Shown: one piece after another, positions 1-6,061 of the stretch
Layout: each line of letters begins with the position of its first letter
How positions within the stretch are numbered: position 1 is the first letter of the stretch
Source: an uncultured Verrucomicrobiota bacterium
GTDB lineage: Bacteria > Verrucomicrobiota > Verrucomicrobiae > Opitutales > Opitutaceae
Direction of reading: 5' to 3'
Assembly (NCBI GenBank): GCA_946482165.1
Contig: CAMLQS010000289.1
Span: 1-6,589, forward strand
DNA: 6,589 nucleotides
Notes under the pieces: model-generated
The model's input: the letters and a program-made list of their open reading frames with translations, nothing else
Told to the model about the DNA's origin: nothing
Databases searched by the model: none
Program-made: the position numbers and the translations under genes

Positions 1-935
1 GCCAGCAGGGATGCCGGAACCGAAACCGTCTCGAAGGTGACGAGGTCGGCCTCATGGTCGAGCGCGAGAGAGTTGTGGCTCAAGACGCCCGCTGGCACGT
101 GCAGCCGCGCCGCCTCGACGCCGTTGATCCAGACCACGCAGCCGTCGTCCACCCGAACGCGCAGCTCGAGCGCCGCGGGCATCTGGCCGGCCGGCACCGT
201 GAAAATCCGGCGCAGGTAGAGCGAGGTGTAGCTGTTCTGCATGTCCGCCAGCACGGTGTTGTCGTCGCCGTCGCCAAAGCCGATCGAGGTCTGGCCCTGC
301 TGCCAGGATCCGTCCTCGGCAAACGCCAGCGCCCGCCAGTCGGACGGAGGCTCGCTCGTGCCCTTGCGGTAGCGCCACGTCGAACTGACCGCCGGCACGA
401 ACACCGTTTCGCCGCCTTGGGCGACCGGTTGCCCGGAGGCGCGCCACGAACCGGGCAGGCTGTTGTCGAGGGCGGGATGGATCAGCTCCATCGACGAGCC
501 GAGCCCGCGCGACGCGGTCGGCCAGGGCCAACCTTGGCCATAGGTCACCGTGTCGATCGCAACATTCGCCGTGTTTCGCAGACGCACCTGCTCGCCGTCG
601 TTCGAAAGCTTGCCGGTGAACTCGCCGAAGGGCGCGAAGCCGAAAGCCGCCTGAAACGCGGCCGCGTTTTGCGCCAGCACCAGATAGCCGTCCGCGACGA
701 GGGAGCTGCCGGCCGGAAACACGTAGGCCACGCCGGCGTCCACCTTCCAACCCGAGAGATCCACGGCGTCGGGACCGGTATTGTGCAGCTCCAGAAACTC
801 CGTGGGGGTCGTGTTGTCGGGCGGATCGTAGTAGATCTCGTTGATGACGATATCGGCGAAAATCGCCGAGGCGCCGAAGACGCACGGCAGGAGCAAGCCG
901 CAAAGAAATCTCCGCGTTCGGGGTAGCGCGTTCAT
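1..935 (-). CDS. Secreted lamin-tail-domain protein, 5' part (3' end beyond window)
   Basis: The frame starts at the ATG at 935-933 and stays open for 311 codons to the left edge, so the C-terminus is missing. Residues 1-27 look like a signal peptide: an Arg-rich start (RTRR at 6-9), a hydrophobic core around 10-21, and a likely cut after A24 or A27. Residues 28-152 match a lamin-tail domain: INEIYYDPPD, EFLELHNTG, VDLSGWKV, YVFPAGSSL, GYLVLAQN, LSNDGEQVRL and SSMELIHP. Residues 185-295 resemble a beta-sandwich module common in secreted Verrucomicrobia/Planctomycetes proteins: TWRYRKG, W200, GFGDGDD, LRRIFTVP and VDDGCVVWINGVE. Such modules mediate extracellular binding or assembly, often in large proteins that may carry a CotH-like kinase domain; whether one follows here cannot be seen. 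A weak AGG lies about 11 bases before the ATG. Family assignment is firm; the function is unknown. Confidence 0.88.
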   Translation of the reverse strand, partial: MNALPRTRRFLCGLLLPCVFGASAIFADIVINEIYYDPPDNTTPTEFLELHNTGPDAVDLSGWKVDAGVAYVFPAGSSLVADGYLVLAQNAAAFQAAFGFAPFGEFTGKLSNDGEQVRLRNTANVAIDTVTYGQGWPWPTASRGLGSSMELIHPALDNSLPGSWRASGQPVAQGGETVFVPAVSSTWRYRKGTSEPPSDWRALAFAEDGSWQQGQTSIGFGDGDDNTVLADMQNSYTSLYLRRIFTVPAGQMPAALELRVRVDDGCVVWINGVEAARLHVPAGVLSHNSLALDHEADLVTFETVSVPASLL

Positions 936-1070
936 GCCACATGCTACCTGAAGGCGCGGCGACGAGAAAGCATGCCTTGGCGCGAACAGCCGACCAAGGG
1001 CGATATTCGCGACTCGATGAGCCGCTATTAGAAACTCAGGGGCGCGTGCGGCCAAGGACGCGTCCCGAGT
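936..1070 (-). promoter_or_regulatory. Intergenic leader region of the lamin-tail gene
   Basis: This gap lies between the stop of the dehydrogenase gene and the start of the lamin-tail gene, both on the minus strand, and holds no credible gene. It should contain the promoter of the lamin-tail gene, but I see no convincing -35/-10 pair. Two structured elements stand out: a hairpin next to the dehydrogenase stop (listed separately) and an inverted repeat CCTTGG (975-980)/CCAAGG (994-999) with a 13-base spacer. A third CCAAGG lies at 1052-1057. Regulatory function is inferred from position only. Confidence 0.35.
1040..1066 (-). terminator. Candidate hairpin terminator after the dehydrogenase gene
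   Basis: Read on the minus strand, GGGACGCGT (1066-1058) can pair with ACGCGCCC (1047-1040), giving eight pairs with one bulged A and a 10-base loop. It begins four bases after the TAG stop of the dehydrogenase gene, the expected place for a terminator of the apt-dehydrogenase transcript. The downstream sequence is only moderately T-rich (GAGTTTCTAAT), so it could instead be a Rho-assisted or 3'-stabilising hairpin. Confidence 0.35.
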
Positions 1071-2075
1071 CTAGCCGACTACCAAATCGCGCATATCCAC
1101 CGAGCGACCCGCGGCAAAGCATCCCAAGTTACTCAAAAACAGCTCCACCAACGCGTGGTCCTGATCCGTCCGCCCGCCCGCCGTGTGCGGCGTCAGCCAG
1201 CAATTTTTCGTCGTCCACAGCCGGCTCGAAGGCGGCAGGGGCTCCGTCGCGAACACATCCAGATACGCCCCGCCGAGTCGTCCGCTCTCCAACGCGTTGA
1301 TCAACGCGCCTTCGTCCACCGTCGGCCCGCGGCCGATGTTATAAAAATACGCGCCCGGCTTCACCAGCGCGAGACGCCGCCCGTTCACATAGTTCTGCGT
1401 CACCTCGTTCTCCGGCAACACGTTCACGATGTGGTCCGCCAGCGGCAGCACCGCCGAGAGTTTTTCCTCGGCGATCACATGCACGCCGCTCTCCGAATAC
1501 ACGCGCCGGCGCAGCGCGTAGAACTTCATGCCGAAGGGCGCGAGCAGCTCCACCAGCCGTTTCGCGATCGCTCCGTAGCTCAACAGCAGCACCGTCTGCC
1601 CGTTGAGCAGGCGCGACGCGGCTCGATGCTCGAAATATTTCCAGCCGCGCTCGCCCAACTGCTCCGCGAGCGAGGCCGGCAACTGGCGGCTCAGCGCCAG
1701 CATCATCGCCAACGCGTGCTGCGCGCACGGCTCGGCGAAAACCGACGACGCGTTCGTCAGCACCGCGCCGCGCGCCCGCAGCGCGTCAAAGGTCTCCTCG
1801 TTGTCGTAGCGCGTGTAACCCGCGCTCGTGAGCGCGATCCACTTCAATCGCGCCAACTCACGGCACGCCGCCGCGTCCGGCTGCCCGAACGCCACGTCCG
1901 CCTCGGCCAGCAGCGGATCCGCCCCGCCCGCCGCGAGCACGGATGCATTCGCGTTTTTCGAAACAAGGAGCCGGTGCCCGCCCGCCGCGACGCCGGCCTC
2001 CAGTTTCGCCCGCGCCGCCGGCTCGAGAGCCGCGTTGGTCCAGATCGTCAACCCCCGCGCCGTGTTCGTGCTCAT
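1071..2075 (-). CDS. D-isomer-specific 2-hydroxyacid dehydrogenase family protein
   Basis: This 334-residue protein is of usual length for the D-2-hydroxyacid dehydrogenase family, cytosolic enzymes that reduce 2-oxoacids to D-2-hydroxyacids, or the reverse, with NAD(P)H. The family hallmarks are visible in order: an N-terminal substrate-domain segment with LTSAGYTRYD (82-91), the nucleotide-binding region starting near residue 160, NIGRGPTVDEGAL (246-258) with the catalytic Arg (R249), DVFATEPLP (273-281) with the catalytic acid E278, and TPHTAG (295-300) with the catalytic His (H297). The dinucleotide-binding loop is odd: the usual GxGxxG reads S166-Y-G-A-I-A171, keeping only the middle Gly. 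R189-R191 after the next strand could favour NADPH, which is an inference. GAGG lies four bases before the ATG. The gene follows apt after 11 bases and is probably co-transcribed. The substrate cannot be told from sequence. Confidence 0.9.
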   Translation of the reverse strand: MSTNTARGLTIWTNAALEPAARAKLEAGVAAGGHRLLVSKNANASVLAAGGADPLLAEADVAFGQPDAAACRELARLKWIALTSAGYTRYDNEETFDALRARGAVLTNASSVFAEPCAQHALAMMLALSRQLPASLAEQLGERGWKYFEHRAASRLLNGQTVLLLSYGAIAKRLVELLAPFGMKFYALRRRVYSESGVHVIAEEKLSAVLPLADHIVNVLPENEVTQNYVNGRRLALVKPGAYFYNIGRGPTVDEGALINALESGRLGGAYLDVFATEPLPPSSRLWTTKNCWLTPHTAGGRTDQDHALVELFLSNLGCFAAGRSVDMRDLVVG

Positions 2076-2079
2076 GTTG

Positions 2080-2083
2080 CCTC
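2080..2083 (-). promoter_or_regulatory. Probable ribosome binding site of the dehydrogenase gene
   Basis: GAGG on the minus strand lies four bases before the ATG at 2075, inside the 11-base gap after the apt stop. The spacing is short, but the site supports this start and re-initiation by ribosomes finishing apt. Confidence 0.45.
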
Positions 2084-2086
2084 GAC

Positions 2087-2638
2087 TTACTCCTCCTCCG
2101 TGAACGCGCAGATCGTATGCACGCGCATCCCGGCGTTGCGCAGCTTCGTCGAGCCTCCGAGTTCCGGCAGATCGACGATGGCCGACACGCCCACGACCTC
2201 CGCGCCGAGCGATCTGATCAAGCCAGCCGTCGCCAGCACCGTGCCACCCGTCGCGATCAAGTCGTCGACGATCAGCACCCGGTCGCCCGCCTTGCAGGCG
2301 TCGGCGTGGATTTCGATCGAGGCGCTGCCATACTCAAGCGCGTAGTCGGCGCCCACCGTGCGAAAGGGCAGCTTGCCCTTCTTGCGCACGAGCATGAAGG
2401 GCCGGTGCAATTGGTAGGCGAGCGCGCCGCCGAGGATAAAGCCGCGCGCGTCCACCGCCGCGATCAGCGTCACGCCCAGACGCGTCGCATCCCACGCGAT
2501 GCTTTCAACGAGGATGCGGAACGCCTCCGGGTCCTGAAACAAGGTGGTCACGTCGCGGAAGTTCACGCCCGGCTTGGGCCAGCCGCGAATGGTTCGGATC
2601 TTCGACTTCAGTTCCTGGGTGGGGTCGATGTTGGGCAT
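2087..2638 (-). CDS. apt: Adenine phosphoribosyltransferase
   Basis: The 183-residue product has the full pattern of adenine phosphoribosyltransferase, a cytosolic purine-salvage enzyme that joins adenine to 5-phosphoribosyl diphosphate to give AMP and pyrophosphate. Near the N-terminus is IRGWPKPGVNFRDVT (17-31), typical of bacterial Apt. ARGFILG (64-70) and VRKKGKLP (84-91) follow. LEYGSASIEIHADA (101-114) carries the expected catalytic Glu (E109). The PRPP-binding signature VLIVDDLIATGGT is at 121-133. Length is normal and no key residue is missing. The ATG has no Shine-Dalgarno sequence; the 17 bases before it are pyrimidine-rich (CTTTCCTTTCCGCGCCC). It is the first gene of a probable two-gene operon with the dehydrogenase gene and is divergent from ppnP, which also acts on nucleobases and nucleosides. 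Confidence 0.97.
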   Translation of the reverse strand: MPNIDPTQELKSKIRTIRGWPKPGVNFRDVTTLFQDPEAFRILVESIAWDATRLGVTLIAAVDARGFILGGALAYQLHRPFMLVRKKGKLPFRTVGADYALEYGSASIEIHADACKAGDRVLIVDDLIATGGTVLATAGLIRSLGAEVVGVSAIVDLPELGGSTKLRNAGMRVHTICAFTEEE

Positions 2639-2751
2639 GGGCGCGGAAAGGAAAGCGTCACGCTGGCACGCCTCGCGCCCCGACGTAAAGCCCGCCCGCC
2701 GCGACCCGCCCTTGACCCCGCCGGCCCAGCCCGCACCGTGCGCTTTTTCCC
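2639..2751. promoter_or_regulatory. Divergent intergenic region between apt and ppnP
   Basis: These 113 bases separate two divergent starts and should hold promoters in both directions. On the plus strand TTGACC at 2712-2717 matches a -35 box well, but the sequence 17 bases further on (ACCGTG) is a poor -10 box, so the promoter is not settled. No clear promoter is visible for apt. Neither start has a purine-rich ribosome binding site, and both are preceded by pyrimidine tracts. No gene is seen inside. Confidence 0.45.
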
Positions 2752-3081
2752 ATGTCCTCCCTGCCCACCCAATTCGACGGCGTCACCGTCCTCGCCAAGG
2801 CCAACGTCTACTTCGACGGAAACGTCGTCTCCCACACCGTCCTCTTCGCCGACAAATCCAAGAAGACCCTCGGCCTCATCCGCCCCGGCTCCTACTTCTT
2901 CGGCACCGCCGCCGCCGAGCGCATGGAAATCGTCGCCGGCGAGTGCCTCGTCACCCTCAAGGACCAGACCGAGGTCAAGACCTACGGCGCCGGCACCTTC
3001 TTCGACGTCGCCGCCAACTCCGGCTTCACCATCGAGGTCAAATCCGGCCTCTGCGAATACATCTGCTCCTTCCTGCCCTGA
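2752..3081 (+). CDS. ppnP: Pyrimidine/purine nucleoside phosphorylase (YaiE/DUF1255 cupin)
   Basis: This 109-residue protein matches the PpnP (YaiE, DUF1255) family: small single-domain cupin-like enzymes that split purine and pyrimidine nucleosides with phosphate into free base and ribose-1-phosphate. Recognisable parts are KANVYFDGNVVSHTVLF (16-32), the turn LGLIRPGSYFFGT (40-52), MEIVAGECLVTL (58-69) and YGAGTFFDVAANSGFTIEV (78-96), matching the E. coli protein's pattern of FSGKVKS, GEYTF, MTVISG and AGSVFNVP. It is about 15 residues longer at the N-terminus than E. coli YaiE. The start has no Shine-Dalgarno site; the preceding bases are GCTTTTTCCC. Codon use is extreme: I count no T-ending sense codon and about four fifths end in C. 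It is divergent from apt, which could use the adenine it releases, and lies 78 bases before the FKBP gene. Confidence 0.93.
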   Translation: MSSLPTQFDGVTVLAKANVYFDGNVVSHTVLFADKSKKTLGLIRPGSYFFGTAAAERMEIVAGECLVTLKDQTEVKTYGAGTFFDVAANSGFTIEVKSGLCEYICSFLP

Positions 3082-3159
3082 TCTCCTTCGCGCCGCAGGC
3101 GCGTCGCCACCCGTGACGCGCCTCCGCCCGCCCCCCGCGCCTTCCTTCTCCTTCGCGCC
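3082..3159 (+). other. Spacer between ppnP and the FKBP gene with 13-base direct repeat
   Basis: The spacer begins and ends with the same 13 bases, TCTCCTTCGCGCC, at 3082-3094 and 3147-3159; the second copy abuts the FKBP start codon. A perfect 6-base-pair hairpin, CGCGCC-GCA-GGCGCG, lies at 3089-3103. Its GGCGCG arm could alternatively pair with CGCGCC at 3117-3122, 3136-3141 or 3154-3159. There is no T-run, so it is not a standard terminator, and ppnP and the FKBP gene may be co-transcribed. The composition bias of the region makes chance repeats likely. Confidence 0.35.
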
Positions 3160-3699
3160 ATGCGATCCTTCCTCGTGCTGCTCGGCCTCGGCGTCGTCCT
3201 CCTGACGATCGCCCTCGTCGTCCGCAGCGGAAAGCTCATGCGCGAAAACCCCGGCGAGCCGCTCAACGCAGCCATGCGCCAGGCCCTGGCCGGCAAGGCC
3301 TACCAATGGCCCGAGGCCGACATGATGCTCATCGCGCAGCGCCACCCTGGCGCCGCCGACACGCCCAACGGCGCCCGCTACGTCGTCCTCCAGCCCGGCG
3401 CGGGCGAGGCCGCTCCGCAGCCCGGCCAGCAGGTCACGGTCAACTACACCGCGCGTCTGCTTTCCAACGACCAGAAGCTCGACGCCTCCGCCGATCACGG
3501 CGGCCCCTACAATTTTGTCGTCGGCCAGCCCAATATCCTCCCCGGCTGGACGGACGCCTTGCATCGCATGAAGAAAGGCGAACGCCGCCTCGTCTTCCTG
3601 CCCTACTGGCTCGCCTACGGCGAAAAGGGCAGCAAGCGCGGCAACATCCCCGCCAAGTCCTCCGTCGCCCTCGAAGTCGAGCTCGTCGACTTCAGGTAA
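3160..3699 (+). CDS. Membrane-anchored FKBP-type peptidyl-prolyl cis-trans isomerase
   Basis: The 179-residue product has an N-terminal hydrophobic segment at about 3-21, flanked by R2 and R22/K25 with no clear cleavage site or lipobox, so it is probably a signal anchor placing the rest in the periplasm. A linker of about 50 residues follows, then one FKBP domain (about 73-179) that would catalyse isomerisation of prolyl bonds during protein folding. The domain fits FKBP12 motif by motif: VNYTARL (94-100, Y96), KLDAS (106-110, D108), YNFVVGQ (117-123, F119), ILPGW (126-130, W130), LAYG (151-154, Y153), IPAKSSVALEVELVDF (163-178). Most ligand-pocket aromatic positions are kept, so activity is likely. 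The domain core is shorter than in homodimeric FkpA or Mip proteins, which carry a helical N-terminal domain. The start is preceded by a pyrimidine-rich stretch rather than a Shine-Dalgarno site. It converges on the next gene with only 15 bases between. Confidence 0.92.
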   Translation: MRSFLVLLGLGVVLLTIALVVRSGKLMRENPGEPLNAAMRQALAGKAYQWPEADMMLIAQRHPGAADTPNGARYVVLQPGAGEAAPQPGQQVTVNYTARLLSNDQKLDASADHGGPYNFVVGQPNILPGWTDALHRMKKGERRLVFLPYWLAYGEKGSKRGNIPAKSSVALEVELVDFR

Positions 3700-3714
3700 G
3701 ACAGCGGCACGCTC

Positions 3715-4773
3715 CTACGACGGCGATTGGATCGTCACGTCGGCCTCGCTCCGCTCGGCCGACTCCTCCTCCGGCAACACCGCCCCGCCGCGCAACTGCC
3801 GCCATAGAGCGACCCCGCCCGCGAGCACATACAAGTGGTAGGTCGCCACCCGCCAGATAAGCAGCGCCGGCCCCACCAGCGCCGCCGGCGCGAACAGCGG
3901 CAGCACCGCGCCCGACAACAGCTCCACGCTCCCGCCGCCACCCGGCGCCACCACCAGCAGCGAGATCAAGAACAGGCAGCCTTGCAGCAGCATGAGCGGC
4001 AGCACCGGCACCTCCACGCCGAGCGCGTAAAACGTCAGCGGAAGCACGCCGTAACGGCAGCACCACTGCACCGCCGCCACCGCCACGCTCGCCGCGAAGC
4101 GCGTTTTCCCGAGCCGCCAGAATCGCGCGATGTTGCCCGCCGTCCTGCGCGCTCCGCCCGCGAGCCGATCCAAACGCCCGCCCGCCCGCCGCCGACGCCA
4201 GCCTCGCGCCGCGAGCACCGCCGCCAACGCCGCCATCACGCCGCCACCGGCCAGCCACGCCAACGGATGCGCCGCCTCCCAGCCCGAGGCCAGTTTCGCC
4301 CCGAGGCCCGACCGGGCCAGCAAGCCGGCCACCGCCACCGCGGCGAAGGGCCAGAGCATCGAAAAGAACAAAACGTCCGCCGCGACGTCCGCCGCCACGA
4401 TCGCGAGCGCCGCCTCGGGCGGGATGCCCAGCCTGCGCGAAAGCGCCACGCGCACCGGGATGCCGCCCACCCCGCCCGGCGTCGCCGCCAGCGCGAACTC
4501 CGCCGAGAGCGTCACGCCCAGCGCCGCCCGCCAGCGTATCCGCCGTGCCACGACAGGCGCCAGCAGCCAGGTGCGCGTGCCGTTGCAGGCCCACGCGAGC
4601 GCCACCATCGCGGGCACCCCGGTCAGCAGCCCCCAGCGAGCCCCGCCCAGCCGCGCCCAGGTATCGCTCCTCACGGTGAAAAAAAAGACCGCCGTCCCCA
4701 CCGCCATCGCGAGCACCACGCCCCGCAGGGCCGCTCGCATCCACTTCGCCGGCAAAAGCCCCGCTCCGCTCAC
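3715..4773 (-). CDS. LPG-synthase-TM/YbhN-type polytopic membrane protein (flippase-like domain)
   Basis: This 352-residue protein is hydrophobic, with about seven to eight membrane segments (near 16-33, 48-62, 84-97, 122-150, 170-189, 226-249, 255-276, 288-325). Two conserved motifs of the lysylphosphatidylglycerol synthase transmembrane family (UPF0104/YbhN, AglD-like) are clear: ATPGGVGGIPVRVALSRR (97-114) and VVAPGGGGSVELL (274-286). There is no C-terminal aminoacyltransferase domain, so it is not a full MprF. Members without that domain are often called flippase-like and sit beside glycosyltransferases in lipid or glycan loci; the actual activity is unproven. A basic cluster RRRR (193-196) lies in a probable cytoplasmic loop. 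The start is GTG, chosen because it overlaps the glycosyltransferase stop as GTGA and has GGAGG nine bases upstream; an ATG at codon 12 would lose this. The acidic tail after 333 is variable. Confidence 0.88.
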   Translation of the reverse strand: MSGAGLLPAKWMRAALRGVVLAMAVGTAVFFFTVRSDTWARLGGARWGLLTGVPAMVALAWACNGTRTWLLAPVVARRIRWRAALGVTLSAEFALAATPGGVGGIPVRVALSRRLGIPPEAALAIVAADVAADVLFFSMLWPFAAVAVAGLLARSGLGAKLASGWEAAHPLAWLAGGGVMAALAAVLAARGWRRRRAGGRLDRLAGGARRTAGNIARFWRLGKTRFAASVAVAAVQWCCRYGVLPLTFYALGVEVPVLPLMLLQGCLFLISLLVVAPGGGGSVELLSGAVLPLFAPAALVGPALLIWRVATYHLYVLAGGVALWRQLRGGAVLPEEESAERSEADVTIQSPS

Positions 4774-6041
4774 GACCAGCCGCCTCCGCGCGGCGTCACC
4801 TGCGCCGTGACCGGCCCCGCCTTGCTCACCCCCGCCAGCTCCCGATAAAGCCCGCTCAATCGCTCATAAGTCCGCCACCAGGCGAAATTCGCCTTCACCG
4901 CCGCGTGCCGCGCCGTTCTCGCCGCGGGCGCCACGCCCGCCGCCAGCGCGCCCGCGATCGCCGCGTCCCACTCGTTCTCCTCGGTCGATCCGACGCGCGC
5001 GTTGCCCGCCAGCGGAAGCAGGGTGTCGTCCATCCCGCTCCCGCGCGACACCACCGCCGGCAATCCGCAGGCCTGCGCCTCGAGCAGACTCAGCCCGAAG
5101 GTCTCGCCCATGCCCGCATGCACAAAAACGTCCGCCGCCGAATACGCCGCCGCCAGCGCCTCGCCCGAGTGCAGATAAGGCCGCCACTGCACGCGCGATC
5201 CCGGCTCGGCCGCCCAGCCCTGCACACGCTCGCGCCACTCGCCGTCGCCGATAAGCACGAGGTGCAGACGCGGATCAGCCACGCGCAGCCGCGCATGCAC
5301 GCGCACAAGCCAGTCGATGCGCTTCTCCCGCGCCAGCCGGCCCACGAAAAGCATCACGCGCGCGTCCGCCGGCAACCCCCACTCCGCGCGCATTCTCGCC
5401 GCCTCCTCGCCGCCGCGCGGATAAAACCGCCCCGTGTCGACGCCGAGCGGAATCAGCCGCGTGTGCGCCAATCCCTTCCCCCGCCAAAGCGCCTCCAGCG
5501 GCGGCGTCGCAACCACGAGCGCGTCCATGCCCGAATAGAGCCGACGCAAATACGCGGCGAGGACGCCCTCGAAACGCTCCCCCGCCCACTCCCCGCAAAA
5601 ACGCCCGACCGTGCGATGCCACGCGCGCGGGTAGTCCGAATGATAGAACCCCACGATCTTCGCCGGCAGCTCCCGCGCGATGCGCCGCCCTATCCACGCC
5701 GTGAGATACGGATCGCCGACTTCGATCACATGCGGACGGAATTGCGCGACCACGCGCTTGATCGCCGCCCGATCCCGCAGCACCCGGTAGCTCGCCGACC
5801 CGATCAGACGCGGCGATTTGATCGTATGCACGCGGCTCTCCGCCCAACGGTCCTCGCCATGCGCCGCCCCGGGCACGACCACGCAGTGCTCGATGTCCGG
5901 AACGGTTTCGAGGAAACGACACTTGTCCTCGATAAAGCGCTTCACCCCGCCGCTGATCGGCGAGTGAAACTGCACAAGGTCGATGACTCGCAGCTTCTCC
6001 CCGGGCGCGGGCGGACGGAAAGAGGGAGGCGGGATGGGCAT
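4770..6041 (-). CDS. GT4-type (GT-B fold) glycosyltransferase
   Basis: The 423-residue product is a retaining GT-B glycosyltransferase of the GT4 type, which moves a sugar from a nucleotide donor to a lipid or sugar acceptor, usually at the inner face of the inner membrane. The N-terminal half (about 17-200) has VIDLVQFHSPISGGVKRFIE (19-38), the acceptor-side glycine loop, and GFYHSDYPRAWHR (131-143), reminiscent of SqdX/mannosyltransferase-like enzymes. The donor half has RLIPLGVDTGRFYP (195-208), MLFVGRLAREKRIDWLV (230-246) and LVLIGDGEWR (261-270). The EX7E motif is GETFGLSLLEA with E313 and E321, followed by GLPAVVSRGSG (326-336). I chose the ATG at 6041 because the open frame upstream to about 6470 overlaps a real gene in another frame and shows no domain. 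No Shine-Dalgarno site is present; the leader is TTTTCTTTTCC-rich. The sugar and acceptor are unknown. Confidence 0.92.
   Translation of the reverse strand: MPIPPPSFRPPAPGEKLRVIDLVQFHSPISGGVKRFIEDKCRFLETVPDIEHCVVVPGAAHGEDRWAESRVHTIKSPRLIGSASYRVLRDRAAIKRVVAQFRPHVIEVGDPYLTAWIGRRIARELPAKIVGFYHSDYPRAWHRTVGRFCGEWAGERFEGVLAAYLRRLYSGMDALVVATPPLEALWRGKGLAHTRLIPLGVDTGRFYPRGGEEAARMRAEWGLPADARVMLFVGRLAREKRIDWLVRVHARLRVADPRLHLVLIGDGEWRERVQGWAAEPGSRVQWRPYLHSGEALAAAYSAADVFVHAGMGETFGLSLLEAQACGLPAVVSRGSGMDDTLLPLAGNARVGSTEENEWDAAIAGALAAGVAPAARTARHAAVKANFAWWRTYERLSGLYRELAGVSKAGPVTAQVTPRGGGWS
4783..4787 (-). promoter_or_regulatory. Strong Shine-Dalgarno GGAGG for the coupled membrane protein
   Basis: GGAGG on the minus strand lies nine bases before the GTG at 4773, inside the last codons of the glycosyltransferase gene. 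With the four-base GTGA stop/start overlap it fixes the start and indicates translational coupling. It is the only strong purine-rich ribosome binding site I see in the window. Confidence 0.7.
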
Positions 6042-6061
6042 GCGGCGAAAATGTAAGGAAA

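Noticed and set aside
52..942. Open frame of 296 codons on the minus strand and 290 on the plus strand (54-926)
   Set aside because: Both are Arg/Gly-rich without a recognisable domain, and both overlap the lamin-tail gene, whose frame shows a signal peptide and clear domain motifs.
1056..1065. Perfect 10-base palindrome GGACGCGTCC
   Set aside because: It is short in a GC-rich context and is part of the hairpin arm already described; nothing else supports a separate site.
1155..2345. Plus-strand open frame of 396 codons
   Set aside because: It lies antisense to the dehydrogenase and apt, both well-recognised genes, and its Arg/Gln/His-rich translation is typical of the complement of a GC-rich gene.
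1943..3205. Plus-strand open frame of 420 codons
   Set aside because: It is antisense to apt and the dehydrogenase and then out of frame with ppnP; the end is a Pro/Ser/Thr run caused by C-rich sequence.
2608..3564. Minus-strand open frame of 318 codons
   Set aside because: It is antisense to ppnP and the FKBP gene, and its Gly/Ala/Asp/Glu-rich translation is the expected mirror of C-ending codons.
3700..3714. Search for a bidirectional terminator at the convergent junction
   Set aside because: Only 15 bases separate the stops and I see no hairpin with a T-run there.
3692..4744. Alternative minus-strand frame of 350 codons over the membrane-protein gene
   Set aside because: Its translation is Gly/Arg-rich and lacks membrane segments; the neighbouring frame contains the PGGVGG and PGGGGSVE motifs and hydrophobic helices.
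3835..4848. Plus-strand Arg/His-rich open frame of 337 codons
   Set aside because: It is antisense to the membrane protein and shows no domain, only low-complexity basic sequence.
4905..6056. Plus-strand open frame of 383 codons
   Set aside because: It is antisense to the glycosyltransferase and is an Arg/His-rich shadow with no domain.
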